Notes: generated from the letters alone by a model not told the origin. 64,000 bases of DNA from Rhodocyclaceae bacterium (GCA_028713915.1 JAQTNK010000018.1:1-64000); one strand, 5' to 3'. Numbered from the stretch's first letter, positions 36,862 to 45,448 are shown. Numbers and translations: made by a program.

Positions 36862-38061
36862 CTAGTTGAAGCGGACGAACAGCGGCAGCACGACTTGCTG
36901 TTCGACGGGCTCGACCAGGGTCGATCCAGGCGCGGCATCAGCCTTGCACAGGCCGCCGGCGCGCACGCCGAGCAGCCGCAGCCGCCGTTCCAGCGGCACG
37001 CGTTTCAGGCACAGTCCGGCGCCATGCCGGATCTCCTTGGCGTCGGCGGTCGGCAGGGCCAGGGTCAATTCGCGCGTCACGGTCTTGAAGTCGTCATAGC
37101 GCAGCTTGACCGCGATGGTTTTCGCACGATAGCCCTTTGCGCTCAGGTCGGCAGCGAGATGTTCGCATAGCTGCGTGAATATGCGCCCCAGCGCGGCACG
37201 GTCCTGGCGCGGATGCAGGTCGCGCTCGAAGGTGGTTTCGCGGCTCAAGGACTTCGGCTCGCTGTAGGTGACGACCGGGCGCTCGTCGATGCCGTGGGCG
37301 GCTTGGTGCAGCCAGGCGCCGTAATGGCTGCCGAAATTGTCGGCCAGCCAGTGCGGATCTGCTGCCGCCAGATCCTCGATCGTGGCTATCCCCAGGGCTT
37401 CCAGCCTGGCGCTGGTCTTCGGCCCGATGCCGTTGATGCGCTTGGCCGGCAGCGGCCAGAGGCGTGCCGGGATGTCGGCCGCGGTCAGGATCGTCAACCC
37501 GTCGGGTTTCTCCAGGTCGGAGCAGAGCTTCGACAGCAATTTGTTCGGCGTGATGCCGAGCGAACAGCTCAATCCCGTGGCAGCGCGCACCCGCGCCTTG
37601 ATGGCCTGCGCCACGGCGCGCACGCCGGCGTGGGGATCGTCGGCGCTGCCGTCTTGCGCGCCGGGAACCTCGGTAAGGTCGATGTAGATTTCGTCGATGC
37701 CGCGATCTTCGATGAGGGGCGCCACTTCGGCAACGGCGGCCTTGAAGAGGCGCGAGTGGCGCCGGTATTCATCGAAATCGGCGGGCAGGAGCACGGCGTC
37801 GGGCGCCAGCGCCGCCGCTTTCATGAGGCCGCTGCCGGAATGCACGCCGAGCGCTCGCGCTTCGTAAGTGGCGGTGGTGGCGACGCCGCGCCCGACATAG
37901 TCGCGCAGCGTGGCGAAGCGGCGTGCGCCGTCCGGCTGCAGCATCGGCTGGTGGTGCGAACGGCCGCCGACGACGACCGGACGGCCGCGCAGTTCGGGGT
38001 AGCGCAGCAATTCGACGGAGGCATAGAAAGCGTCCATGTCGAGGTGCGCGATCCACTTCAT
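36862..38061 (-). CDS. dinB: DNA polymerase IV (DinB, Y-family)
   Basis: A 399-residue Y-family polymerase. The palm motifs are intact: HLDMDAFYASVE at residues 5-16 (first metal aspartate) and IDEIYIDLTE near 120 (second acidic pair). The helix-hairpin-helix INGIGPKTSARLEALGI and the little-finger domain (ETTFERDL onward) follow. A typical beta-clamp motif is probably in the C-terminal VLPLFVRF. It performs error-prone translesion synthesis. Its ATG overlaps the stop of the helicase gene, and the operon starts with a LexA-like repressor, so damage induction is very likely. Confidence 0.94.
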   Translation of the reverse strand: MKWIAHLDMDAFYASVELLRYPELRGRPVVVGGRSHHQPMLQPDGARRFATLRDYVGRGVATTATYEARALGVHSGSGLMKAAALAPDAVLLPADFDEYRRHSRLFKAAVAEVAPLIEDRGIDEIYIDLTEVPGAQDGSADDPHAGVRAVAQAIKARVRAATGLSCSLGITPNKLLSKLCSDLEKPDGLTILTAADIPARLWPLPAKRINGIGPKTSARLEALGIATIEDLAAADPHWLADNFGSHYGAWLHQAAHGIDERPVVTYSEPKSLSRETTFERDLHPRQDRAALGRIFTQLCEHLAADLSAKGYRAKTIAVKLRYDDFKTVTRELTLALPTADAKEIRHGAGLCLKRVPLERRLRLLGVRAGGLCKADAAPGSTLVEPVEQQVVLPLFVRFN

Positions 38062-40157
38062 CGCCACATCGCCCGCATGCGTGCCGCCAGATCCAGCGCC
38101 GCCTGGTGCGATTGCGGCGTGCCGCTGCCGGCCTGCTCCGGCGCGGGCCACGACGTTTGTTCGAAGTGTGCCAGCAGTGAATTCGGAATGAAGCGCGTGC
38201 GGCTGCCATAGACGTGGCGGTCGCCGAGGCCCGCCTGCTGCGAGACGTAGAAGCGCTGCGGCACCATGAGGTCGAGGTGGTCCTTGGCGCGGGTCATGGC
38301 GACGTAGAGCAGGCGCCGTTCCTCCTCGATCTCCTGTGCGCTGCCGGTGGCGAGGTCGGATGGCAGGCAGCCGTCGACCGTGTTCAGCAGCGTCACGGCC
38401 GTCCATTCCTGGCCCTTCGCCGAATGGATGGTGGACAGGATCAGGTAGTCCTCGTCGCGCAGCGGCGCGCCCGACTGGTCGCTGGTCGCATCCGGCGGGT
38501 CGAGCGTGAGTTCGGTGAGGAAGCGTTCCTGGCTCGGATAGGTCGCCGCGATGCGCGCCAGTTGCTCGATGTCGCCGCGGCGCACGAGCGCGTCCTCGAA
38601 GAGCCGCTCCATTTGCGCGAGATACCAGGCGCAGGCGGTGTCGAAGGCCGTTGGCCAGGCGGCGGCCGTCTGGCCGAGCGCGCCGATCATGGCGGCGAAT
38701 TCCGCCCAGGCGGCGCGGCTGCCTTCGGGCACCGGCTGCTCGTCGAGCAGGGCGCAACCCGGCGGCGCCGCGGCGACGTTCTCCAGCACGCGCGCCGCCG
38801 TTTTCGGCCCGATGCCGGCCAGCAACTGCAGCGCGCGAAAGCCCGAGATGCGGTCGCGCGGGTTGCGCGCCCAGCGCAGCACGGCGAGCACGTCCTTGAC
38901 GTGCGCGGCTTCGAGGAACTTGAGGCCGCCGAACTTCACGAAGGGAATGTGGCGCCGCGTCAGCTCGACTTCGAGCCGGGCGCTGTGGTGCGCGGCGCGG
39001 AAAAGCACGGCCTGGGCCTTGAGCTTGACGCCGTCCTCGCGCCGGGCGAGCGTTTGCTCGACGACGTAGCCAGCCTGGTCGGCGTCGTCGCGCACCGAGA
39101 CCAGCCGCGGTCGCTGCGAGGAGACGCGTTCGCTCCACAAGTCCTTGCTGAAGCGCTCGCTGGCGCGGGCGATCACGGCGTTCGCCGCCGCCAGGATGGG
39201 TTGCGTCGAGCGGTAGTTGCGCTCGAGGGTGACGCGGTGCGCGGCCGGCGAAAAGTGGTTCGGGAAGTCGAGGATGTTGCGCACCGTCGCGCCGCGAAAG
39301 GCGTAGATCGACTGCGCGTCGTCGCCGACGACGGTGAGCCCGCGCCCGTCGGGCTTCAGGGCCAGCAGGATGGCGGCCTGGAGGCGGTTGGTGTCCTGGT
39401 ACTCGTCGACCAGGACGTGGCTGAACTGTTCGCCGAGTTCGCGCGCCAGCGCCGGTTCGCCGGCCATCTGCGCCCAGTAGAGCAGCAGGTCGTCGTAGTC
39501 GAGCACCCGCTGCGCTTGCTTGGCTTCGACATAGGCGAGGAACAGGCACTGCAGGTCCGCCTGCCATTCGGCGCACCACGGGAAAGTCGCTTGCAGCACG
39601 GCGCCGAGCTCGTCTTGGGTATTGACGACGGCGGAGTAGATGGCGAGGCAAGTGCCTTTCATCGGGAAGCGCTTGGTCTTGGCCGAGAAGCCGAGTTCGT
39701 GGCGCACAAGGTTCATGAGATCGGCCGAATCGGCGCGGTCGTGGATGACGAACGCGGCATCGAGCCCGATGCGGCCCGCATAGTCGCGCAGCAGCCGGGC
39801 GCCGACGCTGTGGAAGGTGCCGGACCAGGGCAGCATGGCGCTGGCGAGCCCGCGCTGGCTCGCGGGTGCGATGAGGCGGGCGACGCGGCGCGTCATCTCG
39901 TCGGCGGCGCGGCGGGAAAACGTCAGCAGCAGGATGCGGCCGGGATCGGCGCCCTGGGCGATCAGGTGCGCCACGCGATGCGCCAGGGTGTCGGTCTTGC
40001 CGGAACCGGCGCCGGCGATCACCAGCAGCGGCCGGTCCCGGTCCGCGCTGTCCGGCCCGACGCCGAACTGCGCGGCCTCGCGCTGGGCCGCGTTGAGCCG
40101 CACCAGGGCGGCAAGTCCGGCCTCCGCGGTCAGAGTCGCGGGTGCCGCCGCCGTCAA
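38058..40157 (-). CDS. UvrD/PcrA-type superfamily 1 DNA helicase
   Basis: A 699-residue ATP-dependent helicase. Motif I is VIAGAGSGKTDTLAHRV at about residues 46-62; motif II is VLVDEYQDTNRLQ; motif IV-VI elements include RNYRSTQPIL, STIHSAKGQEW and LLYVAMTRAKDHL. The order and spacing are those of UvrD/PcrA/Rep proteins, which unwind DNA with 3'-5' polarity in repair and replication restart. It lies between a LexA-like regulator and dinB with 4-base overlaps on both sides. This dedicated operon form suggests a damage-response role distinct from the main UvrD. Confidence 0.92.
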   Translation of the reverse strand: MTAAAPATLTAEAGLAALVRLNAAQREAAQFGVGPDSADRDRPLLVIAGAGSGKTDTLAHRVAHLIAQGADPGRILLLTFSRRAADEMTRRVARLIAPASQRGLASAMLPWSGTFHSVGARLLRDYAGRIGLDAAFVIHDRADSADLMNLVRHELGFSAKTKRFPMKGTCLAIYSAVVNTQDELGAVLQATFPWCAEWQADLQCLFLAYVEAKQAQRVLDYDDLLLYWAQMAGEPALARELGEQFSHVLVDEYQDTNRLQAAILLALKPDGRGLTVVGDDAQSIYAFRGATVRNILDFPNHFSPAAHRVTLERNYRSTQPILAAANAVIARASERFSKDLWSERVSSQRPRLVSVRDDADQAGYVVEQTLARREDGVKLKAQAVLFRAAHHSARLEVELTRRHIPFVKFGGLKFLEAAHVKDVLAVLRWARNPRDRISGFRALQLLAGIGPKTAARVLENVAAAPPGCALLDEQPVPEGSRAAWAEFAAMIGALGQTAAAWPTAFDTACAWYLAQMERLFEDALVRRGDIEQLARIAATYPSQERFLTELTLDPPDATSDQSGAPLRDEDYLILSTIHSAKGQEWTAVTLLNTVDGCLPSDLATGSAQEIEEERRLLYVAMTRAKDHLDLMVPQRFYVSQQAGLGDRHVYGSRTRFIPNSLLAHFEQTSWPAPEQAGSGTPQSHQAALDLAARMRAMWR

Positions 40158-40780
40158 CGCGCGCCCCGGTGCGGCCGGGCGGGCGAAGCGCCGGCGGCAT
40201 AGCGGCGCACGAGGCCGACCATGACGCCGTAGATTTCGAGCGCGCCGTGCGGACGGATGACGGCGAAGGCTTTGTTGTGCGGACGCAGGACGAACGCACC
40301 GTTTTCGCTGGCAAGTTCCTTGAGCGTGAATTCGTTGTCCACGATGGCGACGACGAAGTCGCCGGCCTTGGCGGCCAGGCTGCGGTCCACCACCGCGATG
40401 TCGCCGTCGTTGATGCCGGCGTCGATCATCGATTCGCCGCGGATGGGGATCATGGCGGTGCGCGACGGCGTGCGGATCAGGTATTCGTCGACGAAGAACG
40501 GTTCGCCGCCGACGTCGTTGGCCAGCACGGGCATGCCGGCCGGCACGCTGACGTCGGCCAGATTGCGTTCGAAGAAGCGCTTGGCCGGCACCCAGGCGTC
40601 GTCGTCGGGGGTGCGATCGAGAAAGCCTTGCACTTCGAGACGCTCGAGCAGCTTGCGCGCGGCGGCCTTGGAGAAGCCGATCAGGGCGGCGATGCGCTGC
40701 TGCGAGGGAATGCGCCGGGCATCGGCGTAGTAGTCGCGCAGCTTGGCGAGATGCTCGGGGTCGCGGTTCGGCGTAGGCAT
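40154..40780 (-). CDS. LexA-like S24 self-cleaving repressor
   Basis: A 208-residue protein. The N-terminal part (residues 10-65) looks like a winged helix (RIPSQQRIAALIGFSKAAARKL) that is not the standard LexA DNA-binding domain; the C-terminal part is an S24 peptidase. The Ala-Gly cleavage site is at residues 81-82 (VPAGMP), the nucleophile Ser117 in IRGESMID and the general-base Lys154 in FTLKEL. It should be inactivated by RecA-stimulated self-cleavage. It heads the operon with the helicase and dinB, and a strong promoter overlapped by repeats lies before it, consistent with autorepression. Confidence 0.88.
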   Translation of the reverse strand: MPTPNRDPEHLAKLRDYYADARRIPSQQRIAALIGFSKAAARKLLERLEVQGFLDRTPDDDAWVPAKRFFERNLADVSVPAGMPVLANDVGGEPFFVDEYLIRTPSRTAMIPIRGESMIDAGINDGDIAVVDRSLAAKAGDFVVAIVDNEFTLKELASENGAFVLRPHNKAFAVIRPHGALEIYGVMVGLVRRYAAGASPARPHRGAR

Positions 40781-40803
40781 CGGGTCTCCGTCGGTTATCG
40801 ATC

Positions 40804-40839
40804 GGAAACCATGATAGTGTGCAAAGGGAAACCTGTCAA
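40804..40839 (-). promoter_or_regulatory. Sigma-70 promoter with direct-repeat operator for the lexA-like operon
   Basis: On the minus strand a perfect -35 TTGACA (40834-40839) and a TATCAT -10 box (40811-40816) are separated by exactly 17 bases. The heptamer GGTTTCC occurs twice, at 40827-40833 inside the spacer and at 40804-40810 just after the -10 box, 23 bp apart. Repeats flanking the -10 box fit a repressor site for the LexA-like protein encoded directly downstream. Confidence 0.75.
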
Positions 40840-40879
40840 AGCAGTCGCCCGGCCGGGGCGCGCGGCGATCCGGCCGCCG

Positions 40880-41233
40880 TTAGCTTGCCGCGGCCGCCTT
40901 GCAGCCGGCGAAGGCGCTGGCCGATCCGTCCGTGAGCTTCGCTGCGTCGCCGGTCACTTCCAGCACGGCGATGCCGTTGCTGTAGCGCGCATCGCCGACC
41001 TTGGCGAGGCGAATCTCGCGGTCGGGCAGGATCAGCCAGGCGGCGCCGTCGTCGAGCGTGCGCACGTAGAAGCGCTTGCCGCCGTCGCATTGATAGGCGG
41101 TGGCATTGGCGGGCACGCGCGAGTGCTCCTGCAGTTTTTCGCCGCCGAACGGCCAGAGGTTGACGCCGCCGCAGCCGGAAAGGATGAGGGCGACCGCCAT
41201 GGCCGACGCCGCGCCGATGAAGCTGTTTTTCAT
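40880..41233 (-). CDS. Putative MliC-like lysozyme-inhibitor lipoprotein
   Basis: A 117-residue lipoprotein with signal peptide ending LILSGC (Cys21). The mature protein holds YQCDGGKRFYVRTL, AWLILPDREIRLAKV, RYSNGIAVLEV and a final FAGCK, which together resemble the MliC domain (a small beta-barrel with one disulfide) that inhibits C-type lysozyme. The match is by pattern only and moderate. It would sit in the outer membrane facing the periplasm. It is transcribed on the same strand as queD, 74 bases downstream of it. Confidence 0.65.
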   Translation of the reverse strand: MKNSFIGAASAMAVALILSGCGGVNLWPFGGEKLQEHSRVPANATAYQCDGGKRFYVRTLDDGAAWLILPDREIRLAKVGDARYSNGIAVLEVTGDAAKLTDGSASAFAGCKAAAAS

Positions 41234-41307
41234 TTGAGTGAGTGTGAGTTGCGAAACGCGCATGTTGCCACAGTTCGCTGGCGGCGCCCGGTTCGGCGCG
41301 GGCGCCG

Positions 41308-41763
41308 TCAGGCGGCGATGTCCTCGCGCGTGGCGTCGGCCCAGCAGTTGGGTGTTTCGTAGATGCGCACGCGCTCGAGCTTGAGGTGATTGCCATAGCT
41401 GTCGCGATAGACCGGCGCCAGCGTGGCGAAGGCGATGCGGGCGAGGTTCTCGGCGGTCGGCACGTGGTCGAGCAGCACCGTCTTGTGCGCGGGCAGCGTG
41501 GCGAGGAAGGCGACGACGGCCGCATCCTCGCGCCAGGCGAGGAAGGCGTGGTCCCAGGCGGCGACGACGTGCCGCTGCGCCAGGGTCTTGACGTCGGAGA
41601 AGTCCATCACCATGCCGTTGGCCGGATTGCCGGCGGCGTCGATGACCGTGCCCGCCAGCGTTATCTCTATGGCATAACGATGGCCGTGCAGGTGGCGGCA
41701 CTGGCTTTGGTGGTCGGGGATGCGGTGGCCGGCGTCGAACTCGAGGCGGCGCGTGATCTGCAT
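41308..41763 (-). CDS. queD: 6-carboxytetrahydropterin synthase QueD (PTPS family)
   Basis: A 151-residue protein with the PTPS signature: EFDAGHRIPDHQSQCRHLHG, in which His and Cys supply zinc and catalysis, and LLDHVPTAENLARI near residue 100 that includes the conserved Glu. It converts dihydroneopterin triphosphate to 6-carboxytetrahydropterin for queuosine and deazapurine synthesis. A radical SAM gene lies divergently 25 bases away. Other queuosine genes are not in the window. Confidence 0.9.
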   Translation of the reverse strand: MQITRRLEFDAGHRIPDHQSQCRHLHGHRYAIEITLAGTVIDAAGNPANGMVMDFSDVKTLAQRHVVAAWDHAFLAWREDAAVVAFLATLPAHKTVLLDHVPTAENLARIAFATLAPVYRDSYGNHLKLERVRIYETPNCWADATREDIAA

Positions 41764-41788
41764 GGGATCGGTGATAAGCTGAACGGCC

Positions 41789-42664
41789 GTGGATTATAGC
41801 ATCGCCCCACCCGTGACTTCGTCCGCCAACCCGCTCACCGTCGAGGACCACCGCCGCGACAGTGCCGGCATGACCTACGTCTATCCGGTCGTCTCGCGCC
41901 GCGCCGGCGGCGTGTCGGTCGGCATCAACCTCAACCCCAACAACGCCTGCAACTGGCACTGCATCTACTGCCAGGTGCCGAACCTCGTCCGCGGCGGGCC
42001 GCCGCCGCTGGATTTGCCTCAGATGGAGGACGAGTTGCGCCGTCTGCTGGAGGATATCCGCAACGGCGCCTTCATGGCCGAGCGCGTGCCTGCGGATTTG
42101 CGCGTGCTGGCGGACATGGCCTTGTCCGGCAATGGCGAACCGACCAGCGCGCCCGAATTTCCGCGCGCCGTCGCCATCGTCGCCAAAGTGCTGGACGAAT
42201 ACGGTCTGGCGGGGCGGGTGAAGCTGCGGCTGATCACCAACGGCAGCCTGCTGGACCGCGCCGCGGTGCGGGAAGGCATTGCCTTGATCGGGAAGGCCGG
42301 CGGCGAGGTGTGGTTCAAGCTCGACGGCGGCAGCCAGGCGGCGATATGGCGCATCAACGGGTCGCGGCAGAAGCCTGCCGCCGTGCTGCGGCGTCTCGCC
42401 CTATGCGCCGCGCTCTGCGAAACCTGGGTGCAAAGTTGTTTTTTCGCGCTCGACGGGAATTCGCCGGGCGAGCGCGATATCGCGGACTATCTCGACGTGC
42501 TGGAGGCGGCCAAGGCGGAAATCGCCGGCGTCCATCTCTATGGTCTGGCACGGCCTTCGTGCCAGGCGGAGGCATCGCGGCTCGGTCGTCTGTCGTCCGA
42601 GTGGTTGGAGGGCTTGGCGATGCGCATTCGCGCCTGCGGGCTGACCGTGCGGGTCAGCCCGTAG
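41789..42664 (+). CDS. Radical SAM enzyme of unknown specificity
   Basis: A 291-residue radical SAM protein. The 4Fe-4S motif CNWHCIYC (Cys-x3-Cys-x2-Cys) is followed by QVPNLVRGG, and GNGEPTSAPEF is a conserved SAM-binding GGE-like loop. The usual QueE cluster arrangement is not evident, so despite the divergent queD neighbour a role in queuosine synthesis is not established. The frame opens with a GTG at 41789; another GTG at 41813 is equally possible, both giving sequence ahead of the conserved LTVEDHRRD. The 25-base gap to queD implies overlapping promoters. Confidence 0.8.
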   Translation: MDYSIAPPVTSSANPLTVEDHRRDSAGMTYVYPVVSRRAGGVSVGINLNPNNACNWHCIYCQVPNLVRGGPPPLDLPQMEDELRRLLEDIRNGAFMAERVPADLRVLADMALSGNGEPTSAPEFPRAVAIVAKVLDEYGLAGRVKLRLITNGSLLDRAAVREGIALIGKAGGEVWFKLDGGSQAAIWRINGSRQKPAAVLRRLALCAALCETWVQSCFFALDGNSPGERDIADYLDVLEAAKAEIAGVHLYGLARPSCQAEASRLGRLSSEWLEGLAMRIRACGLTVRVSP

Positions 42665-42676
42665 GAGATACGGTCC

Positions 42677-42967
42677 TCAGCCCTTCTTCGCGGCCCTGGC
42701 TTGCTTCTTGAGGCTTTTGAAGAGTTCGGAGTCGTGCGACTTCAGGTATTCGACGACCTCGAAGTCTTCCTTGCGCACCTTGGCGATATCGATCTGCTCG
42801 ACATGCACCAGACGCAGCAGGTGTTGCACGGGACGCGGCATGTTGCGGCCGCTCTCGTAACGCGAACCACCGCTCTGCGTCACGCCAAGCTTCGACCAGA
42901 ATTGTTGCTGATTGAGGCCGAGCTTGCGCCGGATTTCGCGGGCATCGATCTTGTCAGTGGCTTTCAT
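42677..42967 (-). CDS. Small HTH (XRE-like) regulator
   Basis: A 96-residue protein. Residues 8-45 form a helix-turn-helix (AREIRRKLGLNQQQFWSKLG with recognition helix around SGGSRYESGR), resembling XRE-type domains. The C-terminal half is helical and rich in lysine (SLKKQARAAKKG). It has no dimerisation or sensing domain that I recognise. Two palindromes with 4-base centres lie just upstream of its ATG and probably serve as operators. The target genes are unknown. Confidence 0.8.
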   Translation of the reverse strand: MKATDKIDAREIRRKLGLNQQQFWSKLGVTQSGGSRYESGRNMPRPVQHLLRLVHVEQIDIAKVRKEDFEVVEYLKSHDSELFKSLKKQARAAKKG

Positions 42968-42982
42968 GACATTCCTTAAGTG

Positions 42983-43030
42983 TAATCAAACGATTATGTT
43001 GGGACCTGATGGTCTATTACCGAAGTAATA
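42983..43030. promoter_or_regulatory. Paired palindromes upstream of the HTH regulator
   Basis: TAATC-AAAC-GATTA spans 42983-42996 and TATTAC-CGAA-GTAATA spans 43015-43030. Both are perfect palindromes around a 4-base centre, with midpoints 33 bp apart (about three helical turns). They begin 16 bases upstream of the HTH start codon in an AT-rich patch, as expected for an autoregulatory operator pair. Confidence 0.6.
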
Positions 43031-43187
43031 TGCAGCAAAGCATAGCAGATATTGCCATGCCATACAACCCCGGAATAATCGCGGGTATTCCACCTGGGAA
43101 ATTCGCCGCGGCGGGGGTGGCGGCTGGCGTGTGATGGCGTCAATTCGGCTAAAATCTACCGCTTCGACAAAAACTGCAGATTCGACG

Positions 43188-44429
43188 ATGGCACTGATAG
43201 TTCAAAAATACGGCGGCACCTCGATGGGTTCGCCCGACCGCATCCGCAACGTCGCCAAGCGCGTGGCGCGCTGGAAAGCCCAGGGACATCAACTGGTCGT
43301 GGTGGTATCGGCCATGTCCGGCGAGACCAATCGCCTGATCGCCCTGGCCAAGGACGTCTCGCCGCAACCCGACGGCCGCGAACTCGACGTCATGATCTCG
43401 ACCGGGGAGCAGGTCACCATCGCGCTGCTGGCGATGGCGCTCATGGACCTCGGCCTCAAGGCGAAGAGCTATACCGGCAGCCAGGTGAAAGTGCTGACCG
43501 ACAGCACCTTCACCAAGGCCCGCATCCTCGACATCGACGGCGACAATATCCGCCGCGACCTCGACGCCGGCACCGTCGTCATCGTCGCCGGCTTCCAGGG
43601 GGTGGATGCCGACGGCAACATCACGACGCTCGGCCGCGGCGGTTCCGACACCTCCGGCGTGGCGCTGGCGGCGGCGCTGAAGGCCGACGAGTGCCAGATC
43701 TACACCGACGTCGACGGCGTCTACACCACCGACCCGCGCATCGTGCCCGAAGCGCGCAAGCTCGACAGCATCACCTTCGAGGAAATGCTCGAAATGGCGA
43801 GCCTGGGCTCCAAGGTGCTGCAGATTCGCTCCGTCGAGTTCGCCGGCAAGTACAAGGTCAAACTGCGCGTCCTCTCCAGCTTCGAGGAAGAAGGCAAGGA
43901 GACGATGGGCACGCTCATCACTTTCGAGGAAGACAGCAAGATGGAACAAGCGATCATTTCCGGCATCGCCTTCAACCGCGACGAAGCCAAGCTCACCGTC
44001 CTGGGCGTGCCCGACCGTCCGGGCATCGCCTACCAGATCCTCGGCGCCATCGCCGAAGCCAACATCGACGTGGACATGATCATCCAGAACGTCGGCCACG
44101 ACGGCACCACCGATTTCTCGTTCACCGTGCCGCGCGGCGAATTCGACCGCGCCAAGAAGATCCTCGACGAGCAGGTCAGTCCGCACGTCGGCGCCCGCGC
44201 CGTCGAAGGCGACAAGCACATCTGCAAGGTTTCCGCCGTCGGCGTCGGCATGCGCTCGCATCCCGGCGTGGCGAGCAAGATGTTCCGCGTGCTGGCCGAG
44301 GAGGGCATCAACATCCAGATGATCTCGACCTCCGAGATCAAGATCTCCGTCGTCGTCGACGAGAAATACCTCGAGCTCGCCGTGCGCGTGCTGCACAAGG
44401 CTTTCGATCTCGACCAGGCCGCGGCTTGA
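43188..44429 (+). CDS. lysC: Aspartate kinase
   Basis: A 413-residue enzyme starting MALIVQKYGGTSMGSPDRI, the kinase nucleotide motif (KYGGTS). GRGGSDTSGVALAAAL is the aspartate-binding loop, and two C-terminal ACT domains (starting near residues 265 and 345) give feedback inhibition by lysine or threonine. It phosphorylates aspartate in the first step to lysine, methionine and threonine. The ATG at 43188 gives the conserved start. No lysine riboswitch-like structure is evident upstream. tRNA-Ser(GCU) follows. Confidence 0.96.
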   Translation: MALIVQKYGGTSMGSPDRIRNVAKRVARWKAQGHQLVVVVSAMSGETNRLIALAKDVSPQPDGRELDVMISTGEQVTIALLAMALMDLGLKAKSYTGSQVKVLTDSTFTKARILDIDGDNIRRDLDAGTVVIVAGFQGVDADGNITTLGRGGSDTSGVALAAALKADECQIYTDVDGVYTTDPRIVPEARKLDSITFEEMLEMASLGSKVLQIRSVEFAGKYKVKLRVLSSFEEEGKETMGTLITFEEDSKMEQAIISGIAFNRDEAKLTVLGVPDRPGIAYQILGAIAEANIDVDMIIQNVGHDGTTDFSFTVPRGEFDRAKKILDEQVSPHVGARAVEGDKHICKVSAVGVGMRSHPGVASKMFRVLAEEGINIQMISTSEIKISVVVDEKYLELAVRVLHKAFDLDQAAA

Positions 44430-44562
44430 GCGGAGCGTTCGCCGACGTCCTGCGCGAGACGATCGGTGCGTTGTCGGCAGCCGAATAGCGGCAAGCGAAC
44501 CGAGGAGCGAGGCAAAGTCGTGCGCCCGCGCACTTGGTTCGTGCCGAACAGCCGCGCTCGAG

Positions 44563-44568
44563 TATAAT
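44563..44568 (+). promoter_or_regulatory. -10 hexamer (TATAAT) upstream of tRNA-Ser(GCU)
   Basis: A perfect TATAAT followed by a GC-rich discriminator (GCGCCCC) lies 105 bases before the tRNA. The -35 region has a partial match only. It likely gives a long 5' leader that is removed during tRNA maturation. Confidence 0.5.
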
Positions 44569-44673
44569 GCGCCCCGTTGTTGCGCTTGGCTACGCTCCAT
44601 GAGTTCGACGCCTGGGTTCGGGCGGTGAAGACGGAGTCTGCCGATGTCGTGGCGGCACAGCGCGAGCAAGACC

Positions 44674-44766
44674 GGAGAAGTGGCCGAGTGGTCGAAGGCA
44701 CGCCCCTGCTAAGGGCGCATCTGGGCAAAACCTGGATCGAGGGTTCGAATCCCTCCTTCTCCGCCA
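44674..44766 (+). tRNA. tRNA-Ser (anticodon GCU)
   Basis: A 93-base class II tRNA. Acceptor arms GGAGAAG and CTTCTCC pair perfectly; the anticodon loop is CTGCTAA with GCT anticodon; a long variable arm and the T-loop GGTTCGAATCC follow. The encoded CCA is at 44764-44766. Confidence 0.97.
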
Positions 44767-44956
44767 GTAACAATCGCGAACTATTGGAACGGCTGAAAGA
44801 CAGCGAGTCCTGGCAGACTCGCACAAGCGTGTTCTGATGCTGGAATCCGGTACCGCTCGTGGCGGGGCACTCTTCGCCGCCTTCTTCTCTAGACCAGATA
44901 CCTGTTGCTCTAGGTCGGCCATCCTCTTAGCTACCCTATAAACAACGCTGACGCTA

Positions 44957-45324
44957 TTGGCCACATTCCGTAGTCTGCCGCACCGCGCGCACGTACGGCT
45001 CGCTATGGATCGCCTCGTCGAGATTACACGGACGGACGACTCGATGGTTCACGGGCGACTATGCGATCTGTCGCCGTTTGGATCAGGATTGCTGGCTCCT
45101 TCAGGCGACGCCCCAGCCGAGTCCATGCGCGCCTTCCCTGATTCGATGGGCTCGCCGATGAGGAAATAGTGGTTGGCGGCCGCATCGTCCATTCGGCGCC
45201 GACGTTCGAACCAGCCATCTGTCGACTTGATATGCATATGAAGTATGTTGAAGTGCTTGGACTCCGCCTCATCAAGGAATACCTGTCCTACATGCGGGAG
45301 CAGGGTCGGTTTGCCCGGGTATGA
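44957..45324 (+). pseudogene. Decayed PilZ-domain gene
   Basis: An opening frame encodes HRAHVRLAMDRLVEITRTDD, then HGRLCDLSPFGSGLLAPS, the usual PilZ start with a DxSxxG-like motif. The continuation FDGLADEEIVVGGRIVHSAP is in another frame from about 45142, immediately behind an in-frame TGA at 45139, and ends in KEYLSYMREQGRFARV. A frameshift plus a nonsense codon break the gene. The pieces make one ordinary PilZ domain if rejoined. It adds to the many c-di-GMP genes here but is unlikely to be functional. Confidence 0.6.
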
Positions 45325-45448
45325 CGATGGCAACGTTGGCCGAAACCCGATATCCCAGCACTTTGCGGCTCATTGCGGCTTGTCCCGCGAACCGCGCTAA
45401 ATCCCCGCTTTATCCCGTGCCAACGGGCTTGCATTCAATCGGGTTGCG

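Noticed and set aside
36862-40314. A single 1150-codon minus-strand frame through dinB and the helicase region
   Set aside because: The dinB part is real, but the upstream part is an out-of-frame reading of the helicase gene; the true start is the ATG overlapping the helicase stop.
44590-44964. Minus-strand 124-codon open frame
   Set aside because: It runs straight through tRNA-Ser(GCU) and its C-terminal half is the tRNA in translation.
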